Shown here: piece by piece, positions 1 through 8,764 of the stretch
How the letters are laid out: every line of letters starts with the position of its first letter
How positions within the stretch are numbered: position 1 is the stretch's first letter
Source of the DNA: Bradyrhizobium sp. C9
Lineage (GTDB): Bacteria; Pseudomonadota; Alphaproteobacteria; Rhizobiales; Xanthobacteraceae
DNA length: 64,000 nt
NCBI RefSeq assembly: GCF_002532045.1
Contig: NZ_NWTG01000032.1
Span: 1 to 64,000 of the forward strand
Direction: 5' to 3'
Notes under the pieces: model-generated
What the model was told of the DNA's origin: nothing
Seen by the model: the letters and a program-made list of their open reading frames with translations, nothing else
Databases searched by the model: none
Translations under genes and position numbers: made by a program

Positions 1-22
1 TGTGCCACGGGGGCCGTCCACA

Positions 23-50
23 TATGGGTCCCGGCCTTCGCCGGGACGAC
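23..50. repeat. Dispersed palindromic repeat (hairpin GTCCCGGC/GCCGGGAC)
   Basis: A 28-bp unit contains an 8-bp stem (GTCCCGGC, loop CTTC, GCCGGGAC). The identical unit recurs at 7787-7814, and an inverted near-copy lies at 7697-7724. Here it sits just downstream of the carboxylase alpha gene, which ends at 78 on the minus strand, so it may also act as a transcription terminator. The copies point to a multi-copy intergenic element of the genome. Confidence 0.75.
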
Positions 51-77
51 AGTGGAGTATGCCGCCGGTACCTTCCT

Positions 78-2057
78 TCAAGCCGCGCCCTCGATCTCCA
101 CCACGATCTTCCCCGTGGTCACCTGCTCGCCCTCGGCGACGTCGATCGACGACACCGTGCCCGCGACACCCGCCGTATGCACGTGCTCCATCTTCATCGC
201 CTCCAGCGTCATCACCGGCTGGCCCGCCGCGACCTTGTCGCCGGCCTTCACCAGCACCGCGACGACCCGGCCGTTCATGGCGGCACGAACCTTGCCGTCA
301 CCGCCGGCGGCCGTAGCACTCTCCGGCGGCGCGAGCGTGAGGTCGCGCGCCGCCAGCGAGACGCCGCGATGCAGGATGTAAAGCCGATCGCCATCGCGCA
401 GGAACTTTGCCTGCTCCATCAGGCCGTCATGATGGAAGCGGATGCTGTCCTGACCGAGCTCATCGATCGCGAAGCTGAAGCGATCGCCGTTCCGGGTCGC
501 GAGATAGCTGCCGTCGCGCTCGCGGACAATTTCGATCTCCTGCACGCCGTGGCCGAGATCGATCCGCAAGCCGAGCGGGAATGTTGCCGATAGCGACCGG
601 CCACGCTGCCAAGGCGGCGCGTGCGGATTGGTGACGTAGAGCAGCAACGCCGCCAGCGCGAGGTCGCTGCTACGATCCGGCCGCGGCGCAAGCAGCACAT
701 CGCGGTTGTTGCCGATGAAGGCTGTGGTCGCCTCGCCCTTGGCGAAGACCGGATGACGCAGGCAGTCGATCAGGAAGCCCTGATTGGTGGTCACGCCGAA
801 GGCGGTGACCTGCTCGAGCGCGCAAATCAGTCTGCCGCGCGCCTCGTCGCGGGTCGCGCCATGGCTGATGACCTTGGCGATCATCGAATCATAGAACGGC
901 GGAATCTCCGAGCCGGACTGCAATGCGTGCTCGACACGGATACCATCAGGCATCTGCCACCGTGCCATCGTGCCGGATTGCGGCATGAAGTCATGCCCGG
1001 CATCCTCCGAGCAGAGCCGCACCTCGATGGCATGACCGGAGAAGGTGATATCCTCCTGCCTCAAGCCGAGCGGTTCACCCCGGGCGACGCGAAGCTGCAG
1101 CTCGACCAGATCGAGCCCGGTGATCGCCTCGGTGACGGGATGCTCGACCTGCAGCCGTGTGTTCATCTCCATGAAGTAGAAATTGCCGGCGCGATCGAGC
1201 AGGAATTCCAGCGTGCCGGCGCCTTCATAGCCGATCGCCTTGACCGCCTGGACTGCAACCGCGCCCATCCGCGCGCGCAGCTCCGGCGTCACCGCCGGCG
1301 ACGGCGCCTCCTCGATCAGCTTCTGGTGCCGCCGCTGCACCGAGCAATCGCGCTCGCCGAGATGGACGGCGTTGCCATAGCGGTCGCCGAACACCTGGAT
1401 CTCGATGTGGCGGGGATCGACGATGGCGCGCTCGAGGATGACGGTAGGATCGCCGAACGCACCCTGCGCCTCCGACCGTGCGCTGCGCAGCGCATCCGGA
1501 AATGCGGTAGCATCCGCCACCAGCCGCATGCCGCGGCCGCCGCCACCGGCGACGGCCTTGATCATGACCGGAAAACCGATCTTCTTCGCTTCGGCCAGCA
1601 TGACGGTGTCGCTCTGGTCGGCGCCTTGATAGCCGGGCACACAGGGCACGCCGGCCTTCTGCATGATCTCCTTGGCGCCGGCCTTATTACCCATCGCAAG
1701 GATTGCCTCCGGCGACGGGCCGATGAACACGAGCCCGGCGTCGCGGCACGCCTTCGCAAAGTCCTCGTTCTCCGCGAGGAAGCCGTAGCCCGGATGCACG
1801 GCGCCGGCGCCGCTCACCTTGGCGGCTGCAATAATCGCGTCGATCCTCAGATAGGATTGCGCCGGCAACGCCTCGCCGATCCGCACCGCCTGGTCGGCCT
1901 CGCGCACATGCAGCGCGTCGCGGTCGGCATCCGAATAGACCGCGACGACACCATAGCCGAGCCGCCGCGCCGTATGCATGATGCGTAGCGCGATCTCGCC
2001 GCGGTTGGCGATCAGGATCTTGAAGAACGGTGTCCGCTTCACGATGCTACCGCTCAT
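78..2057 (-). CDS. Acyl-CoA carboxylase alpha subunit (biotin carboxylase plus BCCP)
   Basis: This 659-residue protein is the ATP-dependent biotin-carboxylating subunit of a two-subunit acyl-CoA carboxylase of the methylcrotonyl/geranyl-CoA type. The biotin carboxylase N-domain starts KILIANRGEIALR (about 13-25), the ATP-grasp loop GGGGRGM is at 171-177, and the MNTRLQVEHPVTE motif follows. The C-terminal biotinyl domain carries EAMKMEH with the target lysine at about 622. I chose the ATG at 2057 because the family begins there and it overlaps the stop of the upstream carboxyltransferase gene by ATGA, implying coupled translation. A much longer upstream reading frame is only the carboxyltransferase read out of frame. 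The acyl substrate cannot be fixed from this subunit. Confidence 0.93.
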   Translation of the reverse strand: MSGSIVKRTPFFKILIANRGEIALRIMHTARRLGYGVVAVYSDADRDALHVREADQAVRIGEALPAQSYLRIDAIIAAAKVSGAGAVHPGYGFLAENEDFAKACRDAGLVFIGPSPEAILAMGNKAGAKEIMQKAGVPCVPGYQGADQSDTVMLAEAKKIGFPVMIKAVAGGGGRGMRLVADATAFPDALRSARSEAQGAFGDPTVILERAIVDPRHIEIQVFGDRYGNAVHLGERDCSVQRRHQKLIEEAPSPAVTPELRARMGAVAVQAVKAIGYEGAGTLEFLLDRAGNFYFMEMNTRLQVEHPVTEAITGLDLVELQLRVARGEPLGLRQEDITFSGHAIEVRLCSEDAGHDFMPQSGTMARWQMPDGIRVEHALQSGSEIPPFYDSMIAKVISHGATRDEARGRLICALEQVTAFGVTTNQGFLIDCLRHPVFAKGEATTAFIGNNRDVLLAPRPDRSSDLALAALLLYVTNPHAPPWQRGRSLSATFPLGLRIDLGHGVQEIEIVRERDGSYLATRNGDRFSFAIDELGQDSIRFHHDGLMEQAKFLRDGDRLYILHRGVSLAARDLTLAPPESATAAGGDGKVRAAMNGRVVAVLVKAGDKVAAGQPVMTLEAMKMEHVHTAGVAGTVSSIDVAEGEQVTTGKIVVEIEGAA

Positions 2058-3670
2058 GGCCGCGCCACCGAGAACTGCATGCGCTGCGGGCTGCGCGCCT
2101 CGGCCTCGCGGCAGATCGCCAGCACCTCTGACAGCACCGTCCGGGTATCGCGCGGATCGATCACGCCGTCGTCGAGCACCCGGGCGCTGGTCGAGAACAC
2201 GTCCATCTGGCCATCGAACACACCGGTGATCTGCGCCTTCATCGCGTCCAGCTTCTCCTTCTCGATCGGCTTGCCGCGCCGCGCGGCGGCAGCTTCGGTG
2301 ACGATCGCCATGGTCTCGGCGGCCTGCTCGCCGCCCATCACCGCGGTCTTGGCATTGGGCCATGAGAAGCAGAACCGCGGATGGAAGCCCCGGCCGCACA
2401 TGCCGTAATTGCCGGCACCGAACGAGGCTCCGCAATACAGCGTGATCTGCGGCACTGTCGCCGAGGTCACCGCCTGGATCATCTTGGAGCCATGCTTGAT
2501 CATGCCGGCCTCTTCATAGGCCCGGCCCACCATATAGCCGGTGGTGTTGTTCATGTAGAGGATCGGCGTCCGCGACTGGCAGCAGGCCTGGATGAAGTGC
2601 GTCGCCTTGTTGGCGCCGGGCACATCGAGCGGCCCGTTGTTGGTGATGATGCCGATCGCCTGCCCTTCGATACGTGCGTGGCCGCAGACCGTCGCCGGAC
2701 CGTAATTGGCGCCGAACTCGGTGAAGTCGGAATCGTCGATGAAGCGCGCGATCGCCTGGCGCATGTCGACGGGCCGCTTGTGGTCCATCGGCATGATGCC
2801 GAGCAGCTCCTCCGCGTCATAACGCGGCGGCTTGAATGAGGCAGCTTCGGATGCCGGCCGATCCCACGGCAACTTGCCCATGATCTCGCGCGCAATGCGT
2901 AGCGCGTCGCGGTCATCTTCGGCGAGATAATCGCCGAGCCCGGAGATCTGCGTGTGCATCTCGGCGCCGCCGAGCTCTTCCTCGGTCGCGATCTCGCCGG
3001 TGGCAGCCTTGAGCAGAGGCGGCCCGGCGAGGAACGCGCGGGTCCGGCCGCGCACCATCACGATGTAGTCGGAAAGGCCGGTCTGGTAGGCACCGCCCGC
3101 GGTCGAGGAGCCGTGGGTGACGGTGACGACCGGCAGCCCGGCCGCCGACAGCCGCGCCAGATTGCGGAAGATGTTGCCGCCGCGGACGAAATCCTCGACC
3201 CGGTAGCGCAGCAGATTGGCGCCGGCGCTTTCGACCAGCTGCACATAGGGCAGCTTGTTCTCCAGCGCGAGCTCCTGCACCCGCAGCGTCTTGTCGAGGC
3301 CGTAAGGCTGCAGCGCGCCGGCGTCGATGCCGGCATCATTGGCGCTGACCATGCAGCGGATGCCGGAAACGAAGCCGATGCCGGCGACCAGGCCGCCGCC
3401 GGGCACGCTCTTGTCAGCGTCAGGCACATCGAACATGTAGCCGGCGAGGGTCGAGAGTTCGAGGAACGGCGAGCCGGGATCCAGCACCAGCGCCACGCGC
3501 TCGCGCGGCAGCAGTTGGCCGCGCTTGTGGAAGCGGTCCTTTGCCGCGGCGGATGCCGCGCGCGTCCGCTCCTCCAGTCCCCGCATCCGGGCGATCAGCG
3601 CCAGCATGCCGTCACGATTGCCCTGGAACGCTGCGCTGCCGGTGGAAATCGTGTTCTCGATGATGGCCAC
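2054..3670 (-). CDS. Acyl-CoA carboxylase beta subunit (carboxyltransferase)
   Basis: This 538-residue carboxyltransferase moves CO2 from biotin to an acyl-CoA and partners the downstream alpha subunit. The crotonase-like N half contains SSTAGGAYQTGLSDY (about 188-202) and AGPPLLKAATGE (about 215-226). The C half has NNGPLDVPGANKATHFIQ and GRAYEEAGMIKHGSKM. The start is GTG at 3670, sharing one base with the TAG of the acyl-CoA synthetase gene, so the three genes form a tight operon. The lengths of 538 and 659 residues are close to what I recall for geranyl-CoA carboxylase (AtuC/AtuF), and a citronellyl-CoA-dehydrogenase-like gene lies nearby. Methylcrotonyl-CoA carboxylase remains an equal alternative without alignment of the substrate pocket. 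Confidence 0.92.
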   Translation of the reverse strand: MAIIENTISTGSAAFQGNRDGMLALIARMRGLEERTRAASAAAKDRFHKRGQLLPRERVALVLDPGSPFLELSTLAGYMFDVPDADKSVPGGGLVAGIGFVSGIRCMVSANDAGIDAGALQPYGLDKTLRVQELALENKLPYVQLVESAGANLLRYRVEDFVRGGNIFRNLARLSAAGLPVVTVTHGSSTAGGAYQTGLSDYIVMVRGRTRAFLAGPPLLKAATGEIATEEELGGAEMHTQISGLGDYLAEDDRDALRIAREIMGKLPWDRPASEAASFKPPRYDAEELLGIMPMDHKRPVDMRQAIARFIDDSDFTEFGANYGPATVCGHARIEGQAIGIITNNGPLDVPGANKATHFIQACCQSRTPILYMNNTTGYMVGRAYEEAGMIKHGSKMIQAVTSATVPQITLYCGASFGAGNYGMCGRGFHPRFCFSWPNAKTAVMGGEQAAETMAIVTEAAAARRGKPIEKEKLDAMKAQITGVFDGQMDVFSTSARVLDDGVIDPRDTRTVLSEVLAICREAEARSPQRMQFSVARP

Positions 3671-5268
3671 TAGGCGCGCTCCACAAAATGCTCACTGTAT
3701 TGCTGCCGCAGCTCGACCTTGCGCAGCTTGCCGGTCGCGGTCATCGGCATCTCCTCGAGGATACGCACCAATTTCGGCACCTGAAAGCCGCCGAGATGTT
3801 TTCGGCAATGCGCCTCGATGCCGGCCTCGTCAGCCACCACACCGGGCTTCAGCTTGACGAAGGCGGAAACCGCCTCGCCCCATTGCGGGTGCGGCAGGCC
3901 GACCACGGCGGCATTCTGCACCGCGGGGTGCGCCAGCAGCGTCTCCTCGATCTTGACGGAAGCAACATTCTCGCCGCCCGACTTGATCATGTCCTTCTTG
4001 CGATCGAGGAACAGCACCTCGCCGTTGGCGTCGATCAAGGCCAGATCGCCGGTATGGTGCCAGCCGAACTTGCGCGCCTCCTCGGTCGACTTGGGGTCCT
4101 TGTAGTAGCCCATCATCACATTGGGTCCGCGATGCACCAGCTCACCGATCTCGCCGCGCGGCAGCAGATTGCCGTTGTCGTCCATGATCGCAGTCTCGTT
4201 GACGATCAGCGACTCGCCCCAATAGTTGCCGAAGCGCTCGAGCTGCACCTCCGGCCGAGACATCGTCGTCGCCGGGTACATTTCGGTCTGACCGCTGGTC
4301 AGCACGAAGTTCGGACACATGTCCGCCATCGCGCGTTCGAGCAGCGGCTTGCCCATCGGCGCCATGGTGTAGATGCAGCAGCGCAGGCCCGTGAGGTCAT
4401 ATTCGCGGCGGCGCGGATGGTCGAGGATCGCCTGGTACATCAGCGACAGGCCGACGAACACGGTGAGCTTGTCGCGGACGATCGCCTCCATGCAGACCAC
4501 CGGATCGAAGCCGCGCATCAGCGCCATGCGGCCGCCGACCGAGAGATAGCTGAGCAGCAGCACGTGGCCGGCACAGTGAAACAGCGGAAATTGCCCGGTG
4601 ATGCCGTCGTCGCGCGAGAGCTGCATCTCGATGCAGTTGCTCATAACAGCCATGACCACGGCAAGGTGGCAATGCATCGCCCCCTTCGGCCGCGACGTGG
4701 TGCCCGACGTATAGATGATCATCGCGAGATCGCGGTCGTTGATCTCGATGTCAGGCTCGATGTCGGATTGCCCCTCCAGCAGGCGGTTGAACTCCTGCAA
4801 TCCGGTCTTGCCGGCATTGCCGGTCAGATCGATCGCGATCATCTCCATGCCGCGGGCTTCGAACGCGGCGCGCCGGTCGGCCTGGGCATGAAGATTGTCG
4901 TCGATGATGGCGAAGCGCACTTCGGCATGGCCGAGGATGTAGTCCATGTCCGACGGCCCGAGCATGGTGTTGATCGGCACCCAGACGAGGCCGGCGCGGT
5001 GGATGCCGAACAGCGCTTTGACGAACTCGACGGAGTTGTTGCAAATGGTCGAGATCTTCTCACCCGGCTTCAGCCCGCGCTGCACCAGATGATTGGCGAA
5101 GCGATTGGCGTCACGCTCGAGCTCGGTGAAGGTGACTTGCCTGCCGCCATCGGTCAGCGCGACGCGATCCGGAAACCGCCGCGCGGCGCGCTTCAGGAGA
5201 TCGCCGATCGCGACCCGTCCGATGCGGCCCGGCCCGGCGACGCCGCCAGTTGCTGCGAGACTGTCCAT
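3670..5268 (-). CDS. AMP-forming acyl-CoA synthetase (ANL superfamily)
   Basis: This 532-residue protein activates a carboxylic acid with ATP and CoA. It carries the AMP-binding P-loop signature IIYTSGTTSRPKG near residue 190, a TGDLALID motif in the hinge region and the C-terminal lysine motif TATGKLRK. A strong ribosome site (AGGAGGAAG) lies a few bases before the ATG at 5268. It is the first gene of the operon leading into both carboxylase subunits, so it probably supplies the CoA thioester that is later dehydrogenated and carboxylated. The actual acid is unknown. Confidence 0.92.
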   Translation of the reverse strand: MDSLAATGGVAGPGRIGRVAIGDLLKRAARRFPDRVALTDGGRQVTFTELERDANRFANHLVQRGLKPGEKISTICNNSVEFVKALFGIHRAGLVWVPINTMLGPSDMDYILGHAEVRFAIIDDNLHAQADRRAAFEARGMEMIAIDLTGNAGKTGLQEFNRLLEGQSDIEPDIEINDRDLAMIIYTSGTTSRPKGAMHCHLAVVMAVMSNCIEMQLSRDDGITGQFPLFHCAGHVLLLSYLSVGGRMALMRGFDPVVCMEAIVRDKLTVFVGLSLMYQAILDHPRRREYDLTGLRCCIYTMAPMGKPLLERAMADMCPNFVLTSGQTEMYPATTMSRPEVQLERFGNYWGESLIVNETAIMDDNGNLLPRGEIGELVHRGPNVMMGYYKDPKSTEEARKFGWHHTGDLALIDANGEVLFLDRKKDMIKSGGENVASVKIEETLLAHPAVQNAAVVGLPHPQWGEAVSAFVKLKPGVVADEAGIEAHCRKHLGGFQVPKLVRILEEMPMTATGKLRKVELRQQYSEHFVERA

Positions 5269-5284
5269 GTACTTCCTCCTGCCT

Positions 5285-5364
5285 CGTCATTGCGAGGAGC
5301 GAAGCGACGAAGCAATCCACTCTCTCTTCGAGTGGTAAGATGGATTGCTTCGCTCGCGATGACG
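5285..5364. repeat. Dispersed inverted repeat (GAAGCAATCCA family)
   Basis: This 80-bp near-palindromic element has outer arms CGTCATTGCGAG and CTCGCGATGACG and inner arms GAAGCAATCCA (5309-5319) and TGGATTGCTTC (5341-5351). A short fragment of the same family occurs at about 19938-19957. It fills the gap between the synthetase start and the upstream cleavage-enzyme stop, and could fold into a long hairpin that attenuates read-through. Confidence 0.8.
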
Positions 5365-5375
5365 GCTGGTGCAGC

Positions 5376-6242
5376 CTAGTGCCTGACCCCAAAGATCTGC
5401 CGTGCTTCCGCAGGACTCGCGATGTCGCGGCCAGCGCGCCGCGCACAGGCGGCGAGCCCTTCGACCAGCTGCCCGTTCGACGTCACCTTGGTGCCGTCGC
5501 TGAGATAGAACGTATCCTCCAGCCCGCTGCGGAGATGACCGCCGAGATCGGCGGCGCGCTGGTGCAGCGGCCAGATCTCGGCGCGGCCGATCGCGGTGAC
5601 CTGCCAATGCGCGTCCGGCGCCTTCAGCTTCAGGAGGATCGGCAACAACTCCGGATCGGCCGGCATGCCCGAGGCAACGCCCATGACGAAATTGTATTCG
5701 AGCGGGCCGGAATACATGCCGGTCTGCCGATACATGCCGACGCAGCGCACGATGCCGACGTCGAAGCACTCGAATTCGGGAATGGTGCCGGCGGCCTTCA
5801 TCACGTCGAGATAGTCCTGCACCTTCTCGACCGCGTTATCGAACATCATCGGCGGCCAGGCCCAGGTGTTGTCGGCCTTGACCTTCAGATAGTTCAGCGA
5901 GCCGGCGTTGCAGGCGGCGATCTCGGGCCTGGTCTCGCGTACGCAGTCGAGCGCGCCCTGGTAGTTCGGGCCCGAGGTGCCGGTGGTGTGGTTGATGATC
6001 ACGCCGGGGCAGGCCTCACGAATCGCCTGCTGGATCTCCTTGCTGACGCCGACCTCCCACGACGGCAGATGGCCCTTGTTCGGCGCCTGCTGACGCAGAT
6101 GGATGTGCATGATGCTGGCGCCGGCGTTGAATGCAGCCTTGGCCTCGCGCGCCATCTCTTCCGGGGTCACCGGAACATTGTGCTGCTTCGGGTCGGTAAG
6201 CACGCCGTTCAGCGCGCAGGTGATGACGGCCTTGTCGCTCAT
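5376..6242 (-). CDS. BKACE-family beta-keto acid cleavage enzyme (3-keto-5-aminohexanoate cleavage type)
   Basis: This 288-residue zinc enzyme belongs to the BKACE (DUF849) family, which condenses a beta-keto acid with acetyl-CoA and splits it into acetoacetate and a new acyl-CoA. The N-terminal strand is MSDKAVITCALNG, the metal-binding HxH is in IMHIHLRQ, and NHTTGTSG and GLEDTFYL are further family landmarks. I chose the ATG at 6242; upstream in-frame codons run through a palindrome-rich promoter region and have no family match. It lies upstream of, and in line with, the synthetase-carboxylase operon. The substrate side chain cannot be read from sequence. Confidence 0.9.
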   Translation of the reverse strand: MSDKAVITCALNGVLTDPKQHNVPVTPEEMAREAKAAFNAGASIMHIHLRQQAPNKGHLPSWEVGVSKEIQQAIREACPGVIINHTTGTSGPNYQGALDCVRETRPEIAACNAGSLNYLKVKADNTWAWPPMMFDNAVEKVQDYLDVMKAAGTIPEFECFDVGIVRCVGMYRQTGMYSGPLEYNFVMGVASGMPADPELLPILLKLKAPDAHWQVTAIGRAEIWPLHQRAADLGGHLRSGLEDTFYLSDGTKVTSNGQLVEGLAACARRAGRDIASPAEARQIFGVRH

Positions 6243-6259
6243 GGTCTCTTGTCCGCTTT

Positions 6260-6337
6260 GCAGTGCACCTGCACTGCTGATTTTCCCATGATGGGAAATT
6301 TGCCTTCGCGCCATCTTGCGTTGACTGGCTAAGTCAA
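6260..6337. promoter_or_regulatory. Cluster of three palindromes in a divergent promoter region
   Basis: Three perfect inverted repeats lie within 78 bp between the divergent BKACE and binding-protein genes: GCAGTGC-ACCT-GCACTGC at 6260-6277, TTTCCCATGATGGGAAA at 6282-6298 and TTGACTGGCTAAGTCAA at 6321-6337. Their size and position resemble regulator operators rather than terminators. No regulator gene is adjacent, so the protein that binds them is unknown. The AraC-type gene at 7818-8648 is one candidate, although AraC sites are usually direct repeats. Confidence 0.6.
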
Positions 6338-6454
6338 TGCTCCCGCGCCGCAATTCGCCGCCAGCCGGTTAACACAAGACGAGAAGCCCACATGCACATA
6401 GGCTCTGCGTCAAGCAGAAGCGGCACAACAAGCCGGCATCACGGGGAGAACGTC

Positions 6455-7678
6455 ATGGTCTCGATCAACCGGCGCACATGGCTCACCGGCGCGGCAGGCG
6501 CTGGGCTGGCCGCAGCCGCGGGTATCCGCCCTTCATTCGCCGAAGACACGCCCGGCGTCACCGCGACCGAGATCAGGATCGGCAGCACCACCTCGCTGAG
6601 CGGCCCGGTGTCGGCGCTCGGCGTGCAGGCGCGCTGCCAGGAAGCCTATTTCAAGATGCTCAACGAGCAGGGTGGCATCGCCGGCCGGCAGATCAAGTAC
6701 ATCTATTACGACGACGCGTTCAATCCGGCGAAGACGGTCGAGCAGGTGCGCCGCTTGATCGAGAGCGACAACGTCGCCTTCCTGTTCAACATGCTCGGCA
6801 CCGCGCCGAACTCGTCGGTCGTCAAATACATCAACGCCGCCAAGGTGCCGCATCTGTTCTTGTCGGTGAACGGCGACAAATGGGGCGACTACAAAACCTA
6901 TCCCTGGACCATGGGCTTCGCGCCGAGCGCGCGGACCGAGGCGCAGGTGTTCGTCAAATATGCGCTGAGCCAGAACAAGAACGCGAAGTTCGCGGTGCTC
7001 TACCAGAACGACGATCTCGGCAAAGACTTCGTCGCCGGCACCAAGGATGTGCTCGGCGAGCGGTTCGCGACCTCGGCCGTGGTGGCCTCACACGAGGTCA
7101 CCGATCCCACGATCGATTCCCAAATCGTCGCTTTGCGCGGCGCCAATCCCGACGTGCTGATCTCGGGCACGACGGCAAAATTCTGCGCGCAGTCGATCCG
7201 CAAGATCTTCGAACTCGGCTGGAAGCCGATGCATTTCATCGCGAGCGGCGCGGCCTCGATCTCCTCGACCATTGCGCCGGTCGGCCTCGACAAGTCGCAG
7301 GGCACGATCTCGTCGGCCTATGTGAAGGACGTCGCAGATCCGGCTTGGGCCAACGACCCCGGCGTGAAGGATTTCCTTGCCTTCATGGCGAAGTACTTTC
7401 CCGACGGCAATCCGAAGGAGGGTTACAGCCTCTATGCCTACACGGTGGCGCAGGTGCTCAGAATCGTGCTCGAGCAGTGCAGGGGCAATTTCACCCGCGA
7501 CAACATCATGGCGCAGGCGAACAGTTTGAAAGATGTCGAGGTCCCGACACTGTTGCCCGGCATCAAGGTCAACACCAGCCCGACCAATCATCACCCGCTG
7601 CAACAGCTGCAGTTGCAGCGGATCGAAGGGCCTGGCTGGCTGCGGTTCGGCGAGGTGATCCAGGGCGCGAATTTGTAG
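6455..7678 (+). CDS. ABC transporter substrate-binding protein, branched-chain amino acid type (Tat-like signal)
   Basis: This 407-residue periplasmic binding protein is of the LivK/type I fold. The N-terminus MVSINRRTWLTGAAGAG is a twin-arginine-like signal followed by a hydrophobic stretch and cleavage near SFAEDTPG. The mature part starts with the family strand EIRIGSTTSLSGPVSALG and continues with GGIAGRQIKYIYYDD. I chose the ATG at 6455, which follows GGGGAGAACGTC; an upstream ATG at 6392 would hide the signal peptide. No permease or ATPase genes of the system are in the window. It is a clear paralogue of the protein at 15121-16341 and probably delivers the acid used by this cluster. Confidence 0.9.
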   Translation: MVSINRRTWLTGAAGAGLAAAAGIRPSFAEDTPGVTATEIRIGSTTSLSGPVSALGVQARCQEAYFKMLNEQGGIAGRQIKYIYYDDAFNPAKTVEQVRRLIESDNVAFLFNMLGTAPNSSVVKYINAAKVPHLFLSVNGDKWGDYKTYPWTMGFAPSARTEAQVFVKYALSQNKNAKFAVLYQNDDLGKDFVAGTKDVLGERFATSAVVASHEVTDPTIDSQIVALRGANPDVLISGTTAKFCAQSIRKIFELGWKPMHFIASGAASISSTIAPVGLDKSQGTISSAYVKDVADPAWANDPGVKDFLAFMAKYFPDGNPKEGYSLYAYTVAQVLRIVLEQCRGNFTRDNIMAQANSLKDVEVPTLLPGIKVNTSPTNHHPLQQLQLQRIEGPGWLRFGEVIQGANL

Positions 7679-7696
7679 CGGAGGGGAATCCCAAGC

Positions 7697-7814
7697 GTCG
7701 TCCCGGCAAAGGCCGGGACCCATAACCACATCTGCTCATTATTTTGGAAGGCGTCTGCCATCTCGCATCACGGATAGATCACGCGGTATGGGTCCCGGCC
7801 TTCGCCGGGACGAC
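7697..7814. repeat. Inverted pair of dispersed palindromic repeats between convergent genes
   Basis: Two copies of the 28-bp unit seen at 23-50 sit head to head, an inverted near-copy at 7697-7724 and a direct copy at 7787-7814. Each can form its own 8-bp GC stem, and together they form a large cruciform. They lie between a plus-strand gene ending at 7678 and a minus-strand gene ending at 7818, which suits a bidirectional terminator. Confidence 0.75.
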
Positions 7815-7817
7815 AGT

Positions 7818-8648
7818 CTAGGTCACCGCGCGCTCGCTCGCCGATTGCCCGGTCCGGTAGATCGCAAGATCACGCGAGCCGGAGAAGATCGCGCGCGGCT
7901 TCAGGCCGTAGAAGCGGCGGATCGAGTGGCTGAAATGGGTCGAGTCGGGATAGCCGATATCCTGCGCGAGATGCGCGAGATTGATGTCCTGGTTGGCGAA
8001 GTGCAGCAGGTGCCGCGCGCGCTTCCAGGCGCGGAAGGAACGGAACGAGATCCCGGTCTCCTCCTTGAACAGGTGCAGGAAACGCGACGGCGACAGACCG
8101 GCCTCGGCGGCGCAGCCCGCCGCGGTCACCGGCTCGCCGGAGAACTGTCCGATGCGGCCGATCGCGCGCACCACGCGCGGATCGAGCACGCGCTGCGGCA
8201 GCGCGTCGCCGAAGCACATAGCATCGAACTCGGCATTGGCGATCGCGTCGCGATGCTGCATCTCGGCAAGCGTCGCGTAGGCATTGCGAATCCGGTTCGC
8301 GAATAAATGAGAGTCGGGCCCTTGCAGGCGGCGCGCGACTGCCTCCAGCGTGCCGTCAGGCACGCTCTCCGGCTCGATCGCAACGCAGATCGCGGATCGG
8401 TATTCGCTGGTGATGGTGTGGCGCAGGTTCGGCATCGTCACGGCGAGCTCGCCATGAGATTCGCGGCCCTCGCTGGTCGACAGATGCAAGCCGTCGCGGA
8501 TCGCAACATAGACATGAAATGCGCCGGGACAGCGCTCGCGCGGGCGACCGAGCAGCCCGGCGTAGAACACCCGTTCCGGCGTGATCAGCATCCGGTGGCC
8601 GGACGGCTGGCCTGAGTTCTGGCACTTCGCGTCCACGATCGCGTCCAT
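7818..8648 (-). CDS. AraC-family transcriptional regulator
   Basis: This 276-residue regulator has its DNA-binding domain at the C-terminus. Two helix-turn-helix units are visible: AAEAGLSPSRFLHLFKEETG, then AQDIGYPDSTHFSHSIRRFYG near residues 235-255. The N-terminal half is a probable effector-sensing region with no clear motif. I chose the ATG at 8648 because GGAGGAA lies seven bases upstream; the longer frame has no ribosome site. Lying between the binding protein and the dehydrogenase genes, it is the obvious local regulator of the acyl-CoA cluster, but its targets are inferred. Confidence 0.88.
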   Translation of the reverse strand: MDAIVDAKCQNSGQPSGHRMLITPERVFYAGLLGRPRERCPGAFHVYVAIRDGLHLSTSEGRESHGELAVTMPNLRHTITSEYRSAICVAIEPESVPDGTLEAVARRLQGPDSHLFANRIRNAYATLAEMQHRDAIANAEFDAMCFGDALPQRVLDPRVVRAIGRIGQFSGEPVTAAGCAAEAGLSPSRFLHLFKEETGISFRSFRAWKRARHLLHFANQDINLAHLAQDIGYPDSTHFSHSIRRFYGLKPRAIFSGSRDLAIYRTGQSASERAVT

Positions 8649-8764
8649 GGCGGTTCCTCCTCGCGCGGCTCTTTGGGCCGCTGCGGCGGAGCTACCATAG
8701 CGCAAATTCGAGGCCTGTCACCGACGCGCTAGATCAATTCGAGGACACATCGACGTTGCCAAGA

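Noticed and set aside
621..1988. 455-codon open frame antisense to the biotin carboxylase
   Set aside because: Shadow of a confirmed gene, no ribosome site and no domain.
2054..3670. Firm assignment of the carboxylase as geranyl-CoA carboxylase
   Set aside because: Length and neighbourhood are suggestive only; the selectivity residue could not be aligned without reference sequences.
3688..5379. Long open frame (563 codons) antisense to the acyl-CoA synthetase
   Set aside because: It is a mirror of a well-supported gene with complete motifs; its translation is His/Arg-rich low-complexity with no family match, as expected in high-GC DNA.
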